The notes under the pieces: model-generated | Databases searched by the model: none | The model's input: only the letters and a program-made list of their open reading frames with translations | What the model was told of the DNA's origin: nothing | Translations under genes and position numbers: made by a program | Shown: one piece after another, positions 34,706 to 42,862 of the stretch | Numbering within the stretch: position 1 is the first letter of the stretch | How the letters are laid out: every line of letters begins with the position of its first letter | Source: Streptomyces antibioticus | GTDB lineage: Bacteria; Actinomycetota; Actinomycetes; Streptomycetales; Streptomycetaceae | Direction of reading: 5' to 3' | DNA length: 64,000 nucleotides | NCBI RefSeq assembly: GCF_001514065.1 | Contig: NZ_KQ948429.1 | Coordinates: 310,001-374,000, forward strand

Positions 34706-34969
34706 TCAGCCTAGCTGGGTGGCTTGGCGGACCGCTGCGAGGTTGCGGCGTGTGGTCTCGGTGTAGGGGTGCGTGGGACCGAGGACCTGTTCGAACTGGG
34801 TAAGGGTGATTTCCAGGAGTTGGGTGGCTCGTTCCAGGTCTCCGGCTTGTCCGTAGGCGAGGGCGAGGGTGTGACCGCAGGAGAGGGCGTGAGGGTGAGT
34901 CATGCCGATCGACGCACCGGCCGCGATGGCCCGTTCCCCGGAGGCCCCCGGGACGTGCTCCGTGCTCAT
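34706..34969 (-). CDS. Short TPR-containing protein, probable remnant
   Basis: An 87-residue product beginning MSTEHVPGASGERAIAAGAS and ending in one TPR-like motif (LALAYGQAGDLERATQLLEI, then QVLGPTHPYTETTRRNLA). This C-terminal part is the kind of last repeat seen in long Streptomyces NB-ARC/TPR proteins. The preceding SGERAIAAGA string resembles the SGERSIAAGGDIG at the end of the upstream gene. The likely explanation is deletion of the central part of a large ATPase/TPR gene, leaving both ends. It is coupled to the upstream gene by an ATGA overlap. It could be non-functional. Confidence 0.55.
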   Translation of the reverse strand: MSTEHVPGASGERAIAAGASIGMTHPHALSCGHTLALAYGQAGDLERATQLLEITLTQFEQVLGPTHPYTETTRRNLAAVRQATQLG

Positions 34970-35382
34970 GGCCGTACGGGACCGTGCCCGTCACCGGTGA
35001 TCGCGACACCGATGTCGCCCCCGGCGGCGATCGACCGCTCACCGGACGCGACGGCCACCGAAGCCGTGCCACGAGGCAGCAGCGCCGCCAACTCCCCTTC
35101 CAGACCGGGGTCCTTGCTCAGCGCCTTGCGGATCACCTGCCGCAACGCCCCCAGCGCGTCCTCGTTCCCGGGCTCGGCGACCGCGTCCGCCACGGCCTCC
35201 GCCAGCGCCTGACGCCCCCGCTCGTCGCCCCGCTGGTGCGTGGCCCGCAGCATCCGCCGCCCCACCTCCGCAGGGCCGCTCACGAGCGGTACCCCCTCGC
35301 TGTCCAGCACCCGCTCCCCGTGCGCCCCCAGACCCTCCCGCAGATAGGGCGTCATCCCGTCCACGAACCCGGCGTCCGCCAT
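34966..35382 (-). CDS. Hypothetical protein, possible N-terminal remnant of an NTPase/TPR protein
   Basis: A 138-residue acidic helical protein starting MADAGFVDGMTPYLREGLGA. It contains AGRRMLRATHQRGDERGRQA-like regularly spaced charged helices and ends in SVAVASGERSIAAGGDIGVAI. The latter string is a linker commonly placed before P-loop domains in Streptomyces effector-type proteins. Here the P-loop domain is missing and the gene instead overlaps (ATGA) a short TPR fragment that contains a matching SGER-AIAAGA. Function not recognised. Confidence 0.6.
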   Translation of the reverse strand: MADAGFVDGMTPYLREGLGAHGERVLDSEGVPLVSGPAEVGRRMLRATHQRGDERGRQALAEAVADAVAEPGNEDALGALRQVIRKALSKDPGLEGELAALLPRGTASVAVASGERSIAAGGDIGVAITGDGHGPVRP

Positions 35383-35653
35383 CCCCGGCCCCCGTTCCCT
35401 CCGTACGTGACCCTCCTCGCTCCTACGAGGATGCCGTCATCCCGGCAGTAATACAGGCAGTGGTGCGCGCCCGGACGGGAAGAGCCCAATCCGCACGGTT
35501 CCGTTACGACAGGCACCCTTGACAGCGTGCGTACTGTTTCGCGACGTTTGAGCCCCACCGCACAATGGGCACGGGAGCCGACGGGCACATGGCGGAGGAA
35601 GTGGCGGGACGCGGCCGGCGCGTCATGGGGGGAACTGGGGGGAGCGATCGCCT

Positions 35654-36769
35654 ATGCGATCCATGAGCAACTCCATGAGAAACCAGATCACGATCCACAG
35701 ACCGGAGGAGCTCAGCGACACGCTCCGCGCTGCCTGGCACCGGGTGATGGACGAGTCGCCCGACTTCGGAAACCCCTTCCTGGCCCCGGAGTTCGCCGCC
35801 GGGGTGGGCCGGTACCGGGGCGGGGCCCGGGTCGCGGTGCTGCACGACGGTGCGGAGGCGGTCGGCTTCTTCCCGTACGAGCGGGGGGCGTTCGGGGTCG
35901 GGCGGGCCATCGGGCTCGGGCTCTCCGACTGCCAGGCCCTCGTCCACCGCTCCGGAGTCACCTGGGACACCGGTGAGCTGCTCAAGGCCTGCGGGCTGTC
36001 CGTGTTCGAGTTCGATCACCTCGTCGACGAGCAGAAGCCTTTCGGACGTTATGTCACGGGGACGTTCGCCTCGCCGGTCGTCGACCTGAAGGCCGCCGAG
36101 GGCAGTTACCCGGAGTGGCTGCGCGCCACCTACCCCGGCCTGGCCAAGACGGTCCTGAAGAAGGAGCGCCGGCTCGCACGCGACCACGGCGAGCTGCGGT
36201 TCGTCTTCGACGAGCGGGACCCCGAGGTGCTGCGGCAGCTGATGCGCTGGAAGTCCGCCCAGTACCGGCGCACGGGCCGCATGGACCGGTTCGCCCGCCC
36301 CTGGATCGTCGACCTCACCGAGCACCTCTTCCGGGTCCGCGAGGACCACTTCACCGGTGTGCTGTCCGTCGTCTACGCCGGTGACCGCCCCGTGGCCGCC
36401 CACTTCGGCCCGACCTCGCGCACCGTCTTCGCCGCCTGGTTCACGGCGTACGACCCCTCCCTGCGCTACTACTCCCCGGGCCTGCTCATGCATCTGCGGA
36501 TGGCGGAGGCCGCCGGGCGCGAAGGCGTGCAGGTGCTGGATCTCGGGCGCGGCGACAAGGAGTACAAGGACTGGCTCAAGACCCGTGAACTGCGGGTCGG
36601 CGAGGGCTTCGCGGTCCGCCCGCACCCGGTGGCCGCCGCCCACCGCATGTGGCGCCGGCCGGTGCGCGGCCTGCGCAACACGGTCAACGCCCACCCCTGG
36701 CTCCGCGATCCGGCCGACCGGCTGCTGAAGACGATCGGCGGCCTGCGCACGTCATCACCGGTCAAGTAA
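35654..36769 (+). CDS. GNAT/FemAB-like acyltransferase (BioF2-like domain)
   Basis: A 371-residue protein; the ATG at 35654 follows a GGGGGGAG about 10 bases upstream. It has the two-lobed GNAT fold of the acetyltransferase_6 (BioF2-like) family: SDCQALVHRSGVTWDTGELL, KTVLKKERRLARDHGELRF in the middle, and HFGPTSRTVFAAWFTAYDPS, then SPGLLMHLRMAEAAGREGVQ and LDLGRGDKEYKDWLK at the end. Members transfer acyl groups in cell-surface polysaccharide or lipid pathways. The next gene, a DegT-type aminotransferase, is 32 bp away on the same strand, so the two likely act together on an amino-sugar or related substrate. Confidence 0.88.
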   Translation: MRSMSNSMRNQITIHRPEELSDTLRAAWHRVMDESPDFGNPFLAPEFAAGVGRYRGGARVAVLHDGAEAVGFFPYERGAFGVGRAIGLGLSDCQALVHRSGVTWDTGELLKACGLSVFEFDHLVDEQKPFGRYVTGTFASPVVDLKAAEGSYPEWLRATYPGLAKTVLKKERRLARDHGELRFVFDERDPEVLRQLMRWKSAQYRRTGRMDRFARPWIVDLTEHLFRVREDHFTGVLSVVYAGDRPVAAHFGPTSRTVFAAWFTAYDPSLRYYSPGLLMHLRMAEAAGREGVQVLDLGRGDKEYKDWLKTRELRVGEGFAVRPHPVAAAHRMWRRPVRGLRNTVNAHPWLRDPADRLLKTIGGLRTSSPVK

Positions 36770-36801
36770 GACCCTTCCGCCCCTCCACACACGAGGTGAC
36801 G

Positions 36802-38031
36802 ATGCCGTACGGATCGCGGCTCGCCGCGACGATGACGCGGCGGCTCGGCCGGGAGTGCGTCTACACGCCCTCGGCTCGGCTGGCCCTGTACCTGGCGCTG
36901 CGGCGCTGGTGCCGCCCCGGCGGCCGGGTCCTGATGTCCCCGGTGAACGACGACGTGATCCTCTTCGTCGTCCTCGCCGCCGGCCTGCGTCCCGTGACCG
37001 CGCCGGTCTCCCCCTGGGACGGCAACATCGACCCGGCGGCCGTACCGGAGTCCACCTGGCGCTCCCTGGACGCCGTCCTGACCACGAACCTCTACGGCAT
37101 CCCCGACCGCGTCGCCGAACTCCGCCGCCGCTGCGACCAGTTGGGCATCCCGCTGATCGAGGACGCGGCCCACGCCATCGGCACGCAGGTCGCCGGGCGG
37201 CCCGTCGGCTCCTTCGGCGAGGCCGCCGCCTTCAGCCTCTCCAAGCACGTGGCGGCGATGGCGGGCGGCTTCCTGGCGGTCGAGGACGCCCGTACCCGGC
37301 GGGAGTTGGAGATCCTGCGCGACGACCTCCTCACCCCGGCCCGGCTCCGCGCCGACCTGTCCGTCACCCTGCGCCCCCTGGCCCGTTCGACGGTCAAGGC
37401 CCTGCACCTCGTACGCCCCACCTGGCGGGCCATGCAGCGCCTCGGCCTCCTCGAACGCGACGCCGACTCCTACCGGATGCCCCTGCACGCGCCGCGGCTG
37501 TCCCTGGCCGCGCACGAGGCGCCGAGCCTGCCGCCGTACGACCCCTGGATACGCGTCGACCTGAACGACTACCGCGTCCGTCACGGGGCGTTCGTGCGGG
37601 CCCAGTTGAACCTGCGCCTGTCCCGCCTGGACACCGACCTCGCCCACCGCAGGGCGGGGGCCACGCTCCTCGCGGGCACCCCCTGGTCCTCTCCGGCGGT
37701 GCGTGATCACGGCGGCGCCCTGCCGCTCTTCCGGGTGCCGCTCCTTGTGGACGACCGGGACGCCCTCGTGGAGCGGCTGGTCGGGCACGGCGTGGTCACC
37801 GGCTATCTCTACGACCCGCCGCTCGACGACTACGCGGGTGCCGAGTTCGTGGACCCGGCCCCGGACCCGGAGCCCGCCCGCTGGTTCGCCTCCCATGTGC
37901 TGCCGGTGGACCCGCTGCTGGCCCGCCGGGTCACCAAGGCGCTGACGAAGGAGCGGACCCGCACGGCCGAGCCCGGGCCGGAGCTCACGGCACGCTGGAC
38001 ACCGCGCGACAGCCGTACCCGACCTGTATGA
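36802..38031 (+). CDS. DegT/DnrJ/EryC1/StrS-family PLP aminotransferase
   Basis: A 409-residue fold-type I PLP protein. Visible features are the GR-VLMSPVNDDVILFVVLAA substrate/PLP region, TTNLYGIPDRVAELRRRCDQ, PLIEDAAHAIG (PLP-binding Asp) and FSLSKHVAAMAGGFL, in which Lys is the expected Schiff-base residue. Family members aminate keto-sugars for antibiotics or surface glycans. Compared with canonical sugar aminotransferases it is somewhat divergent after residue 200. It follows the GNAT acyltransferase closely, suggesting an amino-acylation pair. ATG 36802 follows a GAGGTG. Confidence 0.88.
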   Translation: MPYGSRLAATMTRRLGRECVYTPSARLALYLALRRWCRPGGRVLMSPVNDDVILFVVLAAGLRPVTAPVSPWDGNIDPAAVPESTWRSLDAVLTTNLYGIPDRVAELRRRCDQLGIPLIEDAAHAIGTQVAGRPVGSFGEAAAFSLSKHVAAMAGGFLAVEDARTRRELEILRDDLLTPARLRADLSVTLRPLARSTVKALHLVRPTWRAMQRLGLLERDADSYRMPLHAPRLSLAAHEAPSLPPYDPWIRVDLNDYRVRHGAFVRAQLNLRLSRLDTDLAHRRAGATLLAGTPWSSPAVRDHGGALPLFRVPLLVDDRDALVERLVGHGVVTGYLYDPPLDDYAGAEFVDPAPDPEPARWFASHVLPVDPLLARRVTKALTKERTRTAEPGPELTARWTPRDSRTRPV

Positions 38032-38134
38032 CTACTCACTGTCACGGGTGACTTCGGCGGTCTTCGCGCTTGCCCAGGTCAGCACGGGGAAGGCAGCGTG
38101 AGCATCCTCCTGCCACCGTCCCCAGAGGTCCCCC

Positions 38135-38504
38135 TTGCGACGCTCCGTCACCCTTGCCCTCGCCCTGTCCGCCGCGCTCACGGCGCTCACCCCCACCCCG
38201 TCCGCCTCGGCGGCCGCCCTGCCGGGCCATGTGTGCTTCTGGCCGCAGCCGGGGGAGATGGGCGGCGGCTGGTGCTACGACGCGGGCCGCGGCGGATACG
38301 CCGAACTCGACGCCGCCGTCCGCAGAAACGCGAAGTCCTTCAGCTCCCAGGTCGACCGGAACCACGTACGTCCTGCACTTCCCCCGCTCGGGCGGCTGTC
38401 TGCAACGCACGGTCTACGGCGGTGACTACTCGGAGAACTGGGAGTGGGCCGACAAGGCCGACGCGATCGACGCCGTCCCGCACTCCGACTGCCAGCCGGG
38501 GTGA
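38135..38504 (+). pseudogene. Frameshifted I36-like secreted protease inhibitor
   Basis: A TTG at 38135 (RBS AGAGGT) opens a Sec signal peptide (RRSVTLALALSAALTALTPT, then SASA) and mature residues ALPGHVCFWPQPGEMGGGWC. Near 38355 the frame runs off into a nonsense tail, while the next frame continues as TTYVLHFPRSGGCLQRTVYG and ends in HSDCQPG at 38504. Dropping a single C in the AACCACG around 38359 gives a smooth product with four Cys, as in peptidase-inhibitor family I36 (Streptomyces SMPI). The downstream lipoprotein start overlaps the stop in the second frame (GTGA), so that frame is the ancestral one. The gene is a recent pseudogene or carries a sequencing error. Confidence 0.7.
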
Positions 38505-38971
38505 GCCGCCGCACCCGGCGCGCACTCGCCGCGCTGTGTCTGGCCGCGTGGGTGACCGGCTGCGGCGGGCCGCGTGAACCGGCGGTGTCGCTCAGCCCCG
38601 ACGACACCCTCAAGGCGGCCCAGGTCCTGCTCACCGACCGCTGCCTGACCCGTCAGGGCCTGACCCCGCCGCGGCCGGGCGGCCCGCCCGCCTCCACCGC
38701 CGTGGACCACGCCCTGTTCGGCACCGGCCGCGCCGAGCTCACGCTCGAACTGCCCAGCGGCCATGTCGTCGGCGGGCACACCGACGGCTGTCTCGCCGCC
38801 GCCGAGCGCCGCCTCTACGGCGATCAGCGGCGCTGGTTCCGGGCCGTCACGCTCGTGAACAACCTCAAGTCCCGGGCGCCGCAAGAGGATCGCGTCGCCT
38901 ATCGGAAGCTGCGCGCCCACGGCCTCACCGAGGCACGGGCGTTGCTCAGCGCGTCCTACCACCACCGCTAG
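38501..38971 (+). CDS. Lipoprotein of unknown function
   Basis: GTG at 38501 overlaps the preceding stop (GTGA). The 156-residue product starts VSRRTRRALAALCLAAWVTG followed by Cys, a clear type II signal with lipobox. It is therefore exported and lipid-anchored. The mature part contains SPDDTLKAAQVLLTDRCLTR and ELPSGHVVGGHTDGCLAAAE with two further Cys, then a helical C-terminus (YRKLRAHGLTEARALLSAS). It matches no family that I recognise. Sitting between two I36 inhibitor-type genes, it may assist in envelope or protease-related functions. Confidence 0.8.
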   Translation: MSRRTRRALAALCLAAWVTGCGGPREPAVSLSPDDTLKAAQVLLTDRCLTRQGLTPPRPGGPPASTAVDHALFGTGRAELTLELPSGHVVGGHTDGCLAAAERRLYGDQRRWFRAVTLVNNLKSRAPQEDRVAYRKLRAHGLTEARALLSASYHHR

Positions 38972-38984
38972 AAAGGCCCTGATC

Positions 38985-39368
38985 GTGAAGCAGTACGTCT
39001 CCCTGTTCGTCGCCGCTCTCCTCGCCACCGGCACCGGTCTTGCGACCGCCTCGCCCGCGGCGGCCGCCGAGTGTCCGAGCGGCAACTTCTGTGCCTGGAC
39101 GGACGCCAACTTCGGCGGGCAGCGGATGAACGCGTCCGGTGACGACGAGTGGTGGGAGAGCTGGATCGCCGACAGCGACTCGTCGTGGGCCAACCACGGC
39201 ATCACCGGCCCCGGTATCAAGGACCACGTCAAGGTCTACGAGTCCGCCATCCAGTTCCCGTCCACGGGCGGGGCCGTGACCATCTGCCTGACGCCGGGCC
39301 AGGAGGTCGGCTACAACGGCGTCGCCAACGACCGCGGCGACGCCCATGTGTGGGCGACGGGCTGCTAG
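38985..39368 (+). CDS. Peptidase inhibitor family I36 protein
   Basis: A GTG at 38985 gives 127 residues: signal peptide (KQYVSLFVAALLATGTGLAT, then ASPAAAA) and a mature domain with four Cys (AECPSGNFCAW near its start; TICLTPG and ATGC near its end) and the motif FCAWTDANFGGQRM. This is the beta/gamma-crystallin-like fold of I36 metalloprotease inhibitors. It is exported. It lies 13 bp after the lipoprotein gene and is probably in the same operon as that gene and the broken inhibitor upstream. The target protease is unknown; an M6 metalloprotease is encoded at 52.4 kb. Confidence 0.9.
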   Translation: MKQYVSLFVAALLATGTGLATASPAAAAECPSGNFCAWTDANFGGQRMNASGDDEWWESWIADSDSSWANHGITGPGIKDHVKVYESAIQFPSTGGAVTICLTPGQEVGYNGVANDRGDAHVWATGC

Positions 39369-39495
39369 CCGGACCCTTCTTGAAGGCACAGAAGGCGCGG
39401 CGACCGTCGGCGTGGTCGCCGCGCCTTCGTGCGTCAGGCCGTACAGGTGACCGCCGGCCAGGCGGTGCTGCCGTGGTGCCGGCTCGTCGTCACCG

Positions 39496-40188
39496 TCAGC
39501 CCGGGGCCACGGCCCGGCCCGTGGAGGGCGAGATCATCCCGGCGCACAGTCCGCGCGCCGCCAGCCCCCGTGCTATCCGCGGGATCGCGGCCAGCGTGTT
39601 GGCGGACCAGTCGTGCAGGAGGATGACCTGGCCGTTGGTGAGCCGTCCGGCGGCCGCGACGATGGCGTCCGTACTGGCGCCGTTCCAGTCCTGCGAGTCC
39701 ACGTTCCACAGGATCTCGGTCAGCCCGTACCTGGCCTCGACCGCCTTCACGGTCGCGTTGGTCTCGCCGTACGGCGGCCGGAACAGCTTCGGTGTGCCAC
39801 CGCCGGCCGCGGCGATCGCCGACTGCGTGCGGGAGATCTCCGAGTCGATCTGGGCCTGGGAGAGCGAGGTCAGGTGGGGGTGGGTGTAACTGTGGTTGCC
39901 GACCCACATGCCCGCACTGACCTGGGCCCGCACGAGCGACGGGTTGGCGGCGGCGTACTGGCCCTCGTTGAACATGGTGGCCCGCAGCCCGTTCTGGGTG
40001 AGGGCGTTCAGCAGCGCCGGGGTGTTGCCGGACGGCCCGTCGTCGAAGGTGAGACCGACGTATCCGGTGCAGACGGCTGCGTGCGCCGGGGCGGCGGCCT
40101 GGACGGTGAGGGTGCTCGCTGCTGCCATGGCGAGGACGGCCAATCTGCTGAACAGGGAACGGGCGGAACGGGAAGCCCTGCGGCCCAT
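39496..40188 (-). CDS. CE4 polysaccharide deacetylase (acetylxylan esterase-like), secreted
   Basis: A 230-residue secreted protein with a signal peptide ending AHA. The NodB-homology motifs are TFDDGPSG (Asp49/Asp50), GNHSYTHPHL (His99, His103), RPPYGETN and ILLHDW. These bind a divalent metal and remove acetyl groups. Directly downstream (4 bp) of a GH11 xylanase in the same transcription unit, it is most likely an acetylxylan esterase. Streptomyces AxeA-type enzymes often carry a C-terminal binding module; this one stops at TGRAVAPG, where a linker would begin, so the CBM is absent or lost. Confidence 0.92.
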   Translation of the reverse strand: MGRRASRSARSLFSRLAVLAMAAASTLTVQAAAPAHAAVCTGYVGLTFDDGPSGNTPALLNALTQNGLRATMFNEGQYAAANPSLVRAQVSAGMWVGNHSYTHPHLTSLSQAQIDSEISRTQSAIAAAGGGTPKLFRPPYGETNATVKAVEARYGLTEILWNVDSQDWNGASTDAIVAAAGRLTNGQVILLHDWSANTLAAIPRIARGLAARGLCAGMISPSTGRAVAPG

Positions 40189-40192
40189 CCCG

Positions 40193-40888
40193 TCACCCGC
40201 TCACGGTGATGTTGGAGCTGCCGCTGCTCTGGTAGCCCTCCGTCGCCATGATCATGTAGTACTTGAAGCTGCCGAGCGGCATCCCGGCGCGCGACCAGGC
40301 GTCGAAGTGGTTGCCGGTGGTGATGGTGCCGCCGGTGCGCCGCTGCTGGCGCACGCTCCAGTACTGGTTGAAGGTCTTGTTGCCTTCGACGGACGGGGCG
40401 TTGTAGCGGGTGGTCTGGTAGATGTCGTACGTGCCGCCGTCGCTGGTGACCGTGCCCTTGTACGCGCCGGTGGGCCGGTAGGTGCCCCAGTTGTCGACGA
40501 TGTAGTACTCGACGAGCGGGTTCGAGGTCCAGCCGTAGAGCGCGAGGTAGGCGTTGCCGGACGGGTTGAAGCTGCCCGAGTACGTCACGTTCCGGCGGGA
40601 GCCGTTGCCCCAGCCCTTGCCGGCCACGAAGTTGCCGGTGTTGCGCCAGGAAGTGCTGTAGTTCCCGCCGGAGTTCAGGGTCATCGAGACGGTGCCCTGG
40701 GCGTCGGTCCAGAAGGAGTAGTAGAAGCCGTTGTCGTACCCGGTCTGGTTCGTGGTGACGACCGTGGCGGCGTGCGCGGTACCGACGGTCCCCGGCAGCG
40801 CGAGCGCGGCGCCGGTACCGAGCAGCAGCGCGCAGACGTTGCGGCGGGTGGGTGCGGAGTTGTTGCTGGGTGCGGGTGCGTCGCTCAT
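40193..40888 (-). CDS. Endo-1,4-beta-xylanase, GH11, Tat signal, no CBM
   Basis: A 231-residue protein. A twin-arginine signal ([20 protein letters not shown]) precedes AHA and the mature catalytic domain. Catalytic Glu residues are Glu127 in [13 protein letters not shown] and Glu217 in ATEGYQSSG, as in GH11. It hydrolyses xylan outside the cell. The absence of a C-terminal binding module resembles the Tat-dependent single-domain XlnC-type enzymes. Start at 40888 ([16 protein letters not shown]) is chosen over the 466-codon open frame because the upstream sequence is non-coding with operators. It is followed at once by the deacetylase. Confidence 0.95.
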   Translation of the reverse strand: MSDAPAPSNNSAPTRRNVCALLLGTGAALALPGTVGTAHAATVVTTNQTGYDNGFYYSFWTDAQGTVSMTLNSGGNYSTSWRNTGNFVAGKGWGNGSRRNVTYSGSFNPSGNAYLALYGWTSNPLVEYYIVDNWGTYRPTGAYKGTVTSDGGTYDIYQTTRYNAPSVEGNKTFNQYWSVRQQRRTGGTITTGNHFDAWSRAGMPLGSFKYYMIMATEGYQSSGSSNITVSG

Positions 40889-40989
40889 GGACGTGTTCCT
40901 CCTCGTCCTCACAGAGGGCGGTGGGGGGCCGGAGGGGGGGAGCCCCGTCAACGCATGCAGTGTTGGTCTGTCCCCGACAAGTGTCAACG

Positions 40990-41214
40990 GTTTCGGCAGA
41001 GTTGGCGAAACAATCGCAGGTGGCTGAAGTGCGACGGGATGAAACCGACGGCTTCTAGGTGAGATCAACTTTCGATCGAAGGTGTCGAATGTTTCGGCCC
41101 CTCTTTTCACGCCTTTCTGTAACCGTCCCTGTTCGCACCGTTGACACCATGCGCACCTCCCCTTACGGTCACGCCAACATTCCGCACATCTGTCGAGATT
41201 TCGAACGCTCGAAA
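40990..41214. promoter_or_regulatory. Cluster of four TTCG/CGAA dyads upstream of the xylanase operon
   Basis: Four dyads occur: GTTTCG(10)CGAAAC at 40990-41011; ACtTTCGATCGAAgGT centred on the palindrome TTCGATCGAA at 41071-41080; CGAA-TGT-TTCG at 41086-41096; and TTTCGA-ACGC-TCGAAA at 41199-41214. They lie 100-330 bp before the xylanase start. As I recall, CGAA/TTCG inverted repeats are the binding sites of xylan/xylobiose regulators in Streptomyces. The remaining parts of 40889-41628 show no gene. Confidence 0.6.
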
Positions 41215-41628
41215 GGCGCGTGCCCTGTGCATTGCCGGGATCGGCCCGTAGGTGACCTGAACGCCGTGGCGCCGCCAGACGTACGGGTGGGTGCACCTCC
41301 AGCCGGCATTCCGCCGGCACCGGGAACGCGGGAGCCGACGAGCCCCGCACGCCCCGCCGCGGCAAGGCACTGATCGGCGGCCCGCAGGGCGCCGAAGCAC
41401 AAGAGCACCGACTCGGGCGATGTCCCGGCGGACCTGCCTGCCCCGAACCTCCGGGCGGGCCCGGCCGGTTGTGCACCTTCTCGGAACCCGCGCGCCAAGA
41501 CCCTCCGACGACCTCGGCGGCTGGGCGCGGCTCGGCGAGGGCTCGGCCCAGGCGCCCGCACCACACCCCCCTCGACACCTGATACGCCGTCATCCCCTCA
41601 ACGACGAGAAGGACAAGGAACCATCACC

Positions 41629-42723
41629 GTGTTGGATCGAAGAGCCCTGCTGGCCGGAGTAGCCTCCCTGGCCCTCACCTTGTCCGCGTGTGGCCTGGAG
41701 AGCGATGCCTCCGAGGCCGGCTCAGGAGGCGCCGCCGCGGGCGCCACCGTCGGCGTCGCGATGCCGACCCGGGCCTCCGATCGCTGGCTCACCGACGGCA
41801 AGAGCGTCGTCAGCAACCTGAAGACCAAGGGCTACAAGGCCAAGCTGGTCTACGGCGACGACGACCCGAAGACCCAGGTCGCCCAGATCGAGAAGCTCAT
41901 CGACCAGGGTGTCTCCGCGCTGATCATCGCGGCCATCGACAACAGGTCCCTGAACGGCGTGCTGCAGAAGGCCGCCGACGCGAAGATCCCGGTGATCGCC
42001 TACGACCGCCTGATCCTCGGCACCAAGAACGTCGACTACTACGTCTCGTTCGACAACGAGATGGTCGGCCGGATGCAGGCCCACTACATCATCGAGAAGC
42101 TCGGTCTGGAGGACGGCAAGAAGGGCCCGTTCACCATCGAGCTGTTCGCCGGTTCTCCCGACGACAACAACACCAAGTACTTCTTCGCCGGTTCGATGGC
42201 GCTCCTGCAGCCGTTCCTGGACGACAAGCAGCTGGTGGTCCCCTCCGGCCAGACCGAGCTGGACAAGATAACCACCCTGCGCTGGGACGGCCCCACCGCG
42301 GAGAAGCGCATGAACGGTCTCCTCGCCAAGTACGGCGGGCAGCAGCTCGACGCGGTCCTCTCGCCGTACGACGGCATCTCGCGCGGCGTCCTGGCCGCGC
42401 TGCACTCGGACGGCTACGGCACCGCCGCCAAGCCCCTCCCGATCGTCACCGGTCAGGACGCCGAACTGGAGTCCGTGAAGTCGATCATCGCGGGCCAGCA
42501 GGCGCAGACCGTCTACAAGGACGTCCGCCAGCTCGCCGACGCCGCCGTGACCGTGGTCGACGACATCCTCAACGACCGGGTGCCGTGGGTGGACAACTCC
42601 GTCGGCTACAAGAACGGCGTCAAGGCCGTCCCCGCCGTCCTCCTCCAGCCGACGAGCGTCGACAAGACCAACTACGACGTCCTCATCAAGGACGACTACT
42701 TCACCGCGGACGAACTGAAGTAG
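41629..42723 (+). CDS. Sugar ABC transporter substrate-binding lipoprotein (XylF/ChvE-like)
   Basis: A 364-residue protein; start at GTG 41629 (LDRRALLAGVASLALTLSAC lipobox). Domains of type I periplasmic-binding fold are seen with GATVGVAMPTRASDRWLTDG, LIIAAIDNRSLNGVLQKAAD, KIPVIAYDRLILG, DYYVSFDNEMVG and PIVTGQDAELESVKSI, resembling XylF/ChvE multiple-sugar binding proteins. It is anchored outside the membrane to capture sugars for an ABC importer. ATPase and permease genes are not present next to it, so it is an orphan component. Divergent from a xylanase operon, it likely binds xylose or related sugars. Confidence 0.92.
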   Translation: MLDRRALLAGVASLALTLSACGLESDASEAGSGGAAAGATVGVAMPTRASDRWLTDGKSVVSNLKTKGYKAKLVYGDDDPKTQVAQIEKLIDQGVSALIIAAIDNRSLNGVLQKAADAKIPVIAYDRLILGTKNVDYYVSFDNEMVGRMQAHYIIEKLGLEDGKKGPFTIELFAGSPDDNNTKYFFAGSMALLQPFLDDKQLVVPSGQTELDKITTLRWDGPTAEKRMNGLLAKYGGQQLDAVLSPYDGISRGVLAALHSDGYGTAAKPLPIVTGQDAELESVKSIIAGQQAQTVYKDVRQLADAAVTVVDDILNDRVPWVDNSVGYKNGVKAVPAVLLQPTSVDKTNYDVLIKDDYFTADELK

Positions 42724-42768
42724 CGGCACGACATCCACGTACGACGCCGACGCCCACGTACGACGCGG

Positions 42769-42800
42769 AAGAGCGCCCACGGACATCCGTGGGCGCTCTT
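42769..42800 (+). terminator. Intrinsic terminator after the sugar-binding protein
   Basis: AAGAGCGCCCACGGA (42769-42783) pairs perfectly with TCCGTGGGCGCTCTT (42786-42800), leaving a 2-base CA between the arms, followed by TCC. A 13-bp direct repeat CCACGTACGACGC (42735 and 42754) lies between the stop and the stem. Confidence 0.85.
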
Positions 42801-42862
42801 TCCATGCCGCGCACACAGGGGTTGTGACGTGTCTCACTGGAACTCGCCCGCACCGTACGTCA

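Noticed and set aside
40889-41593. N-terminal extension of the xylanase (open frame to 41593)
   Set aside because: The Tat signal begins at 40888; the upstream part contains operator dyads and no conserved protein sequence.
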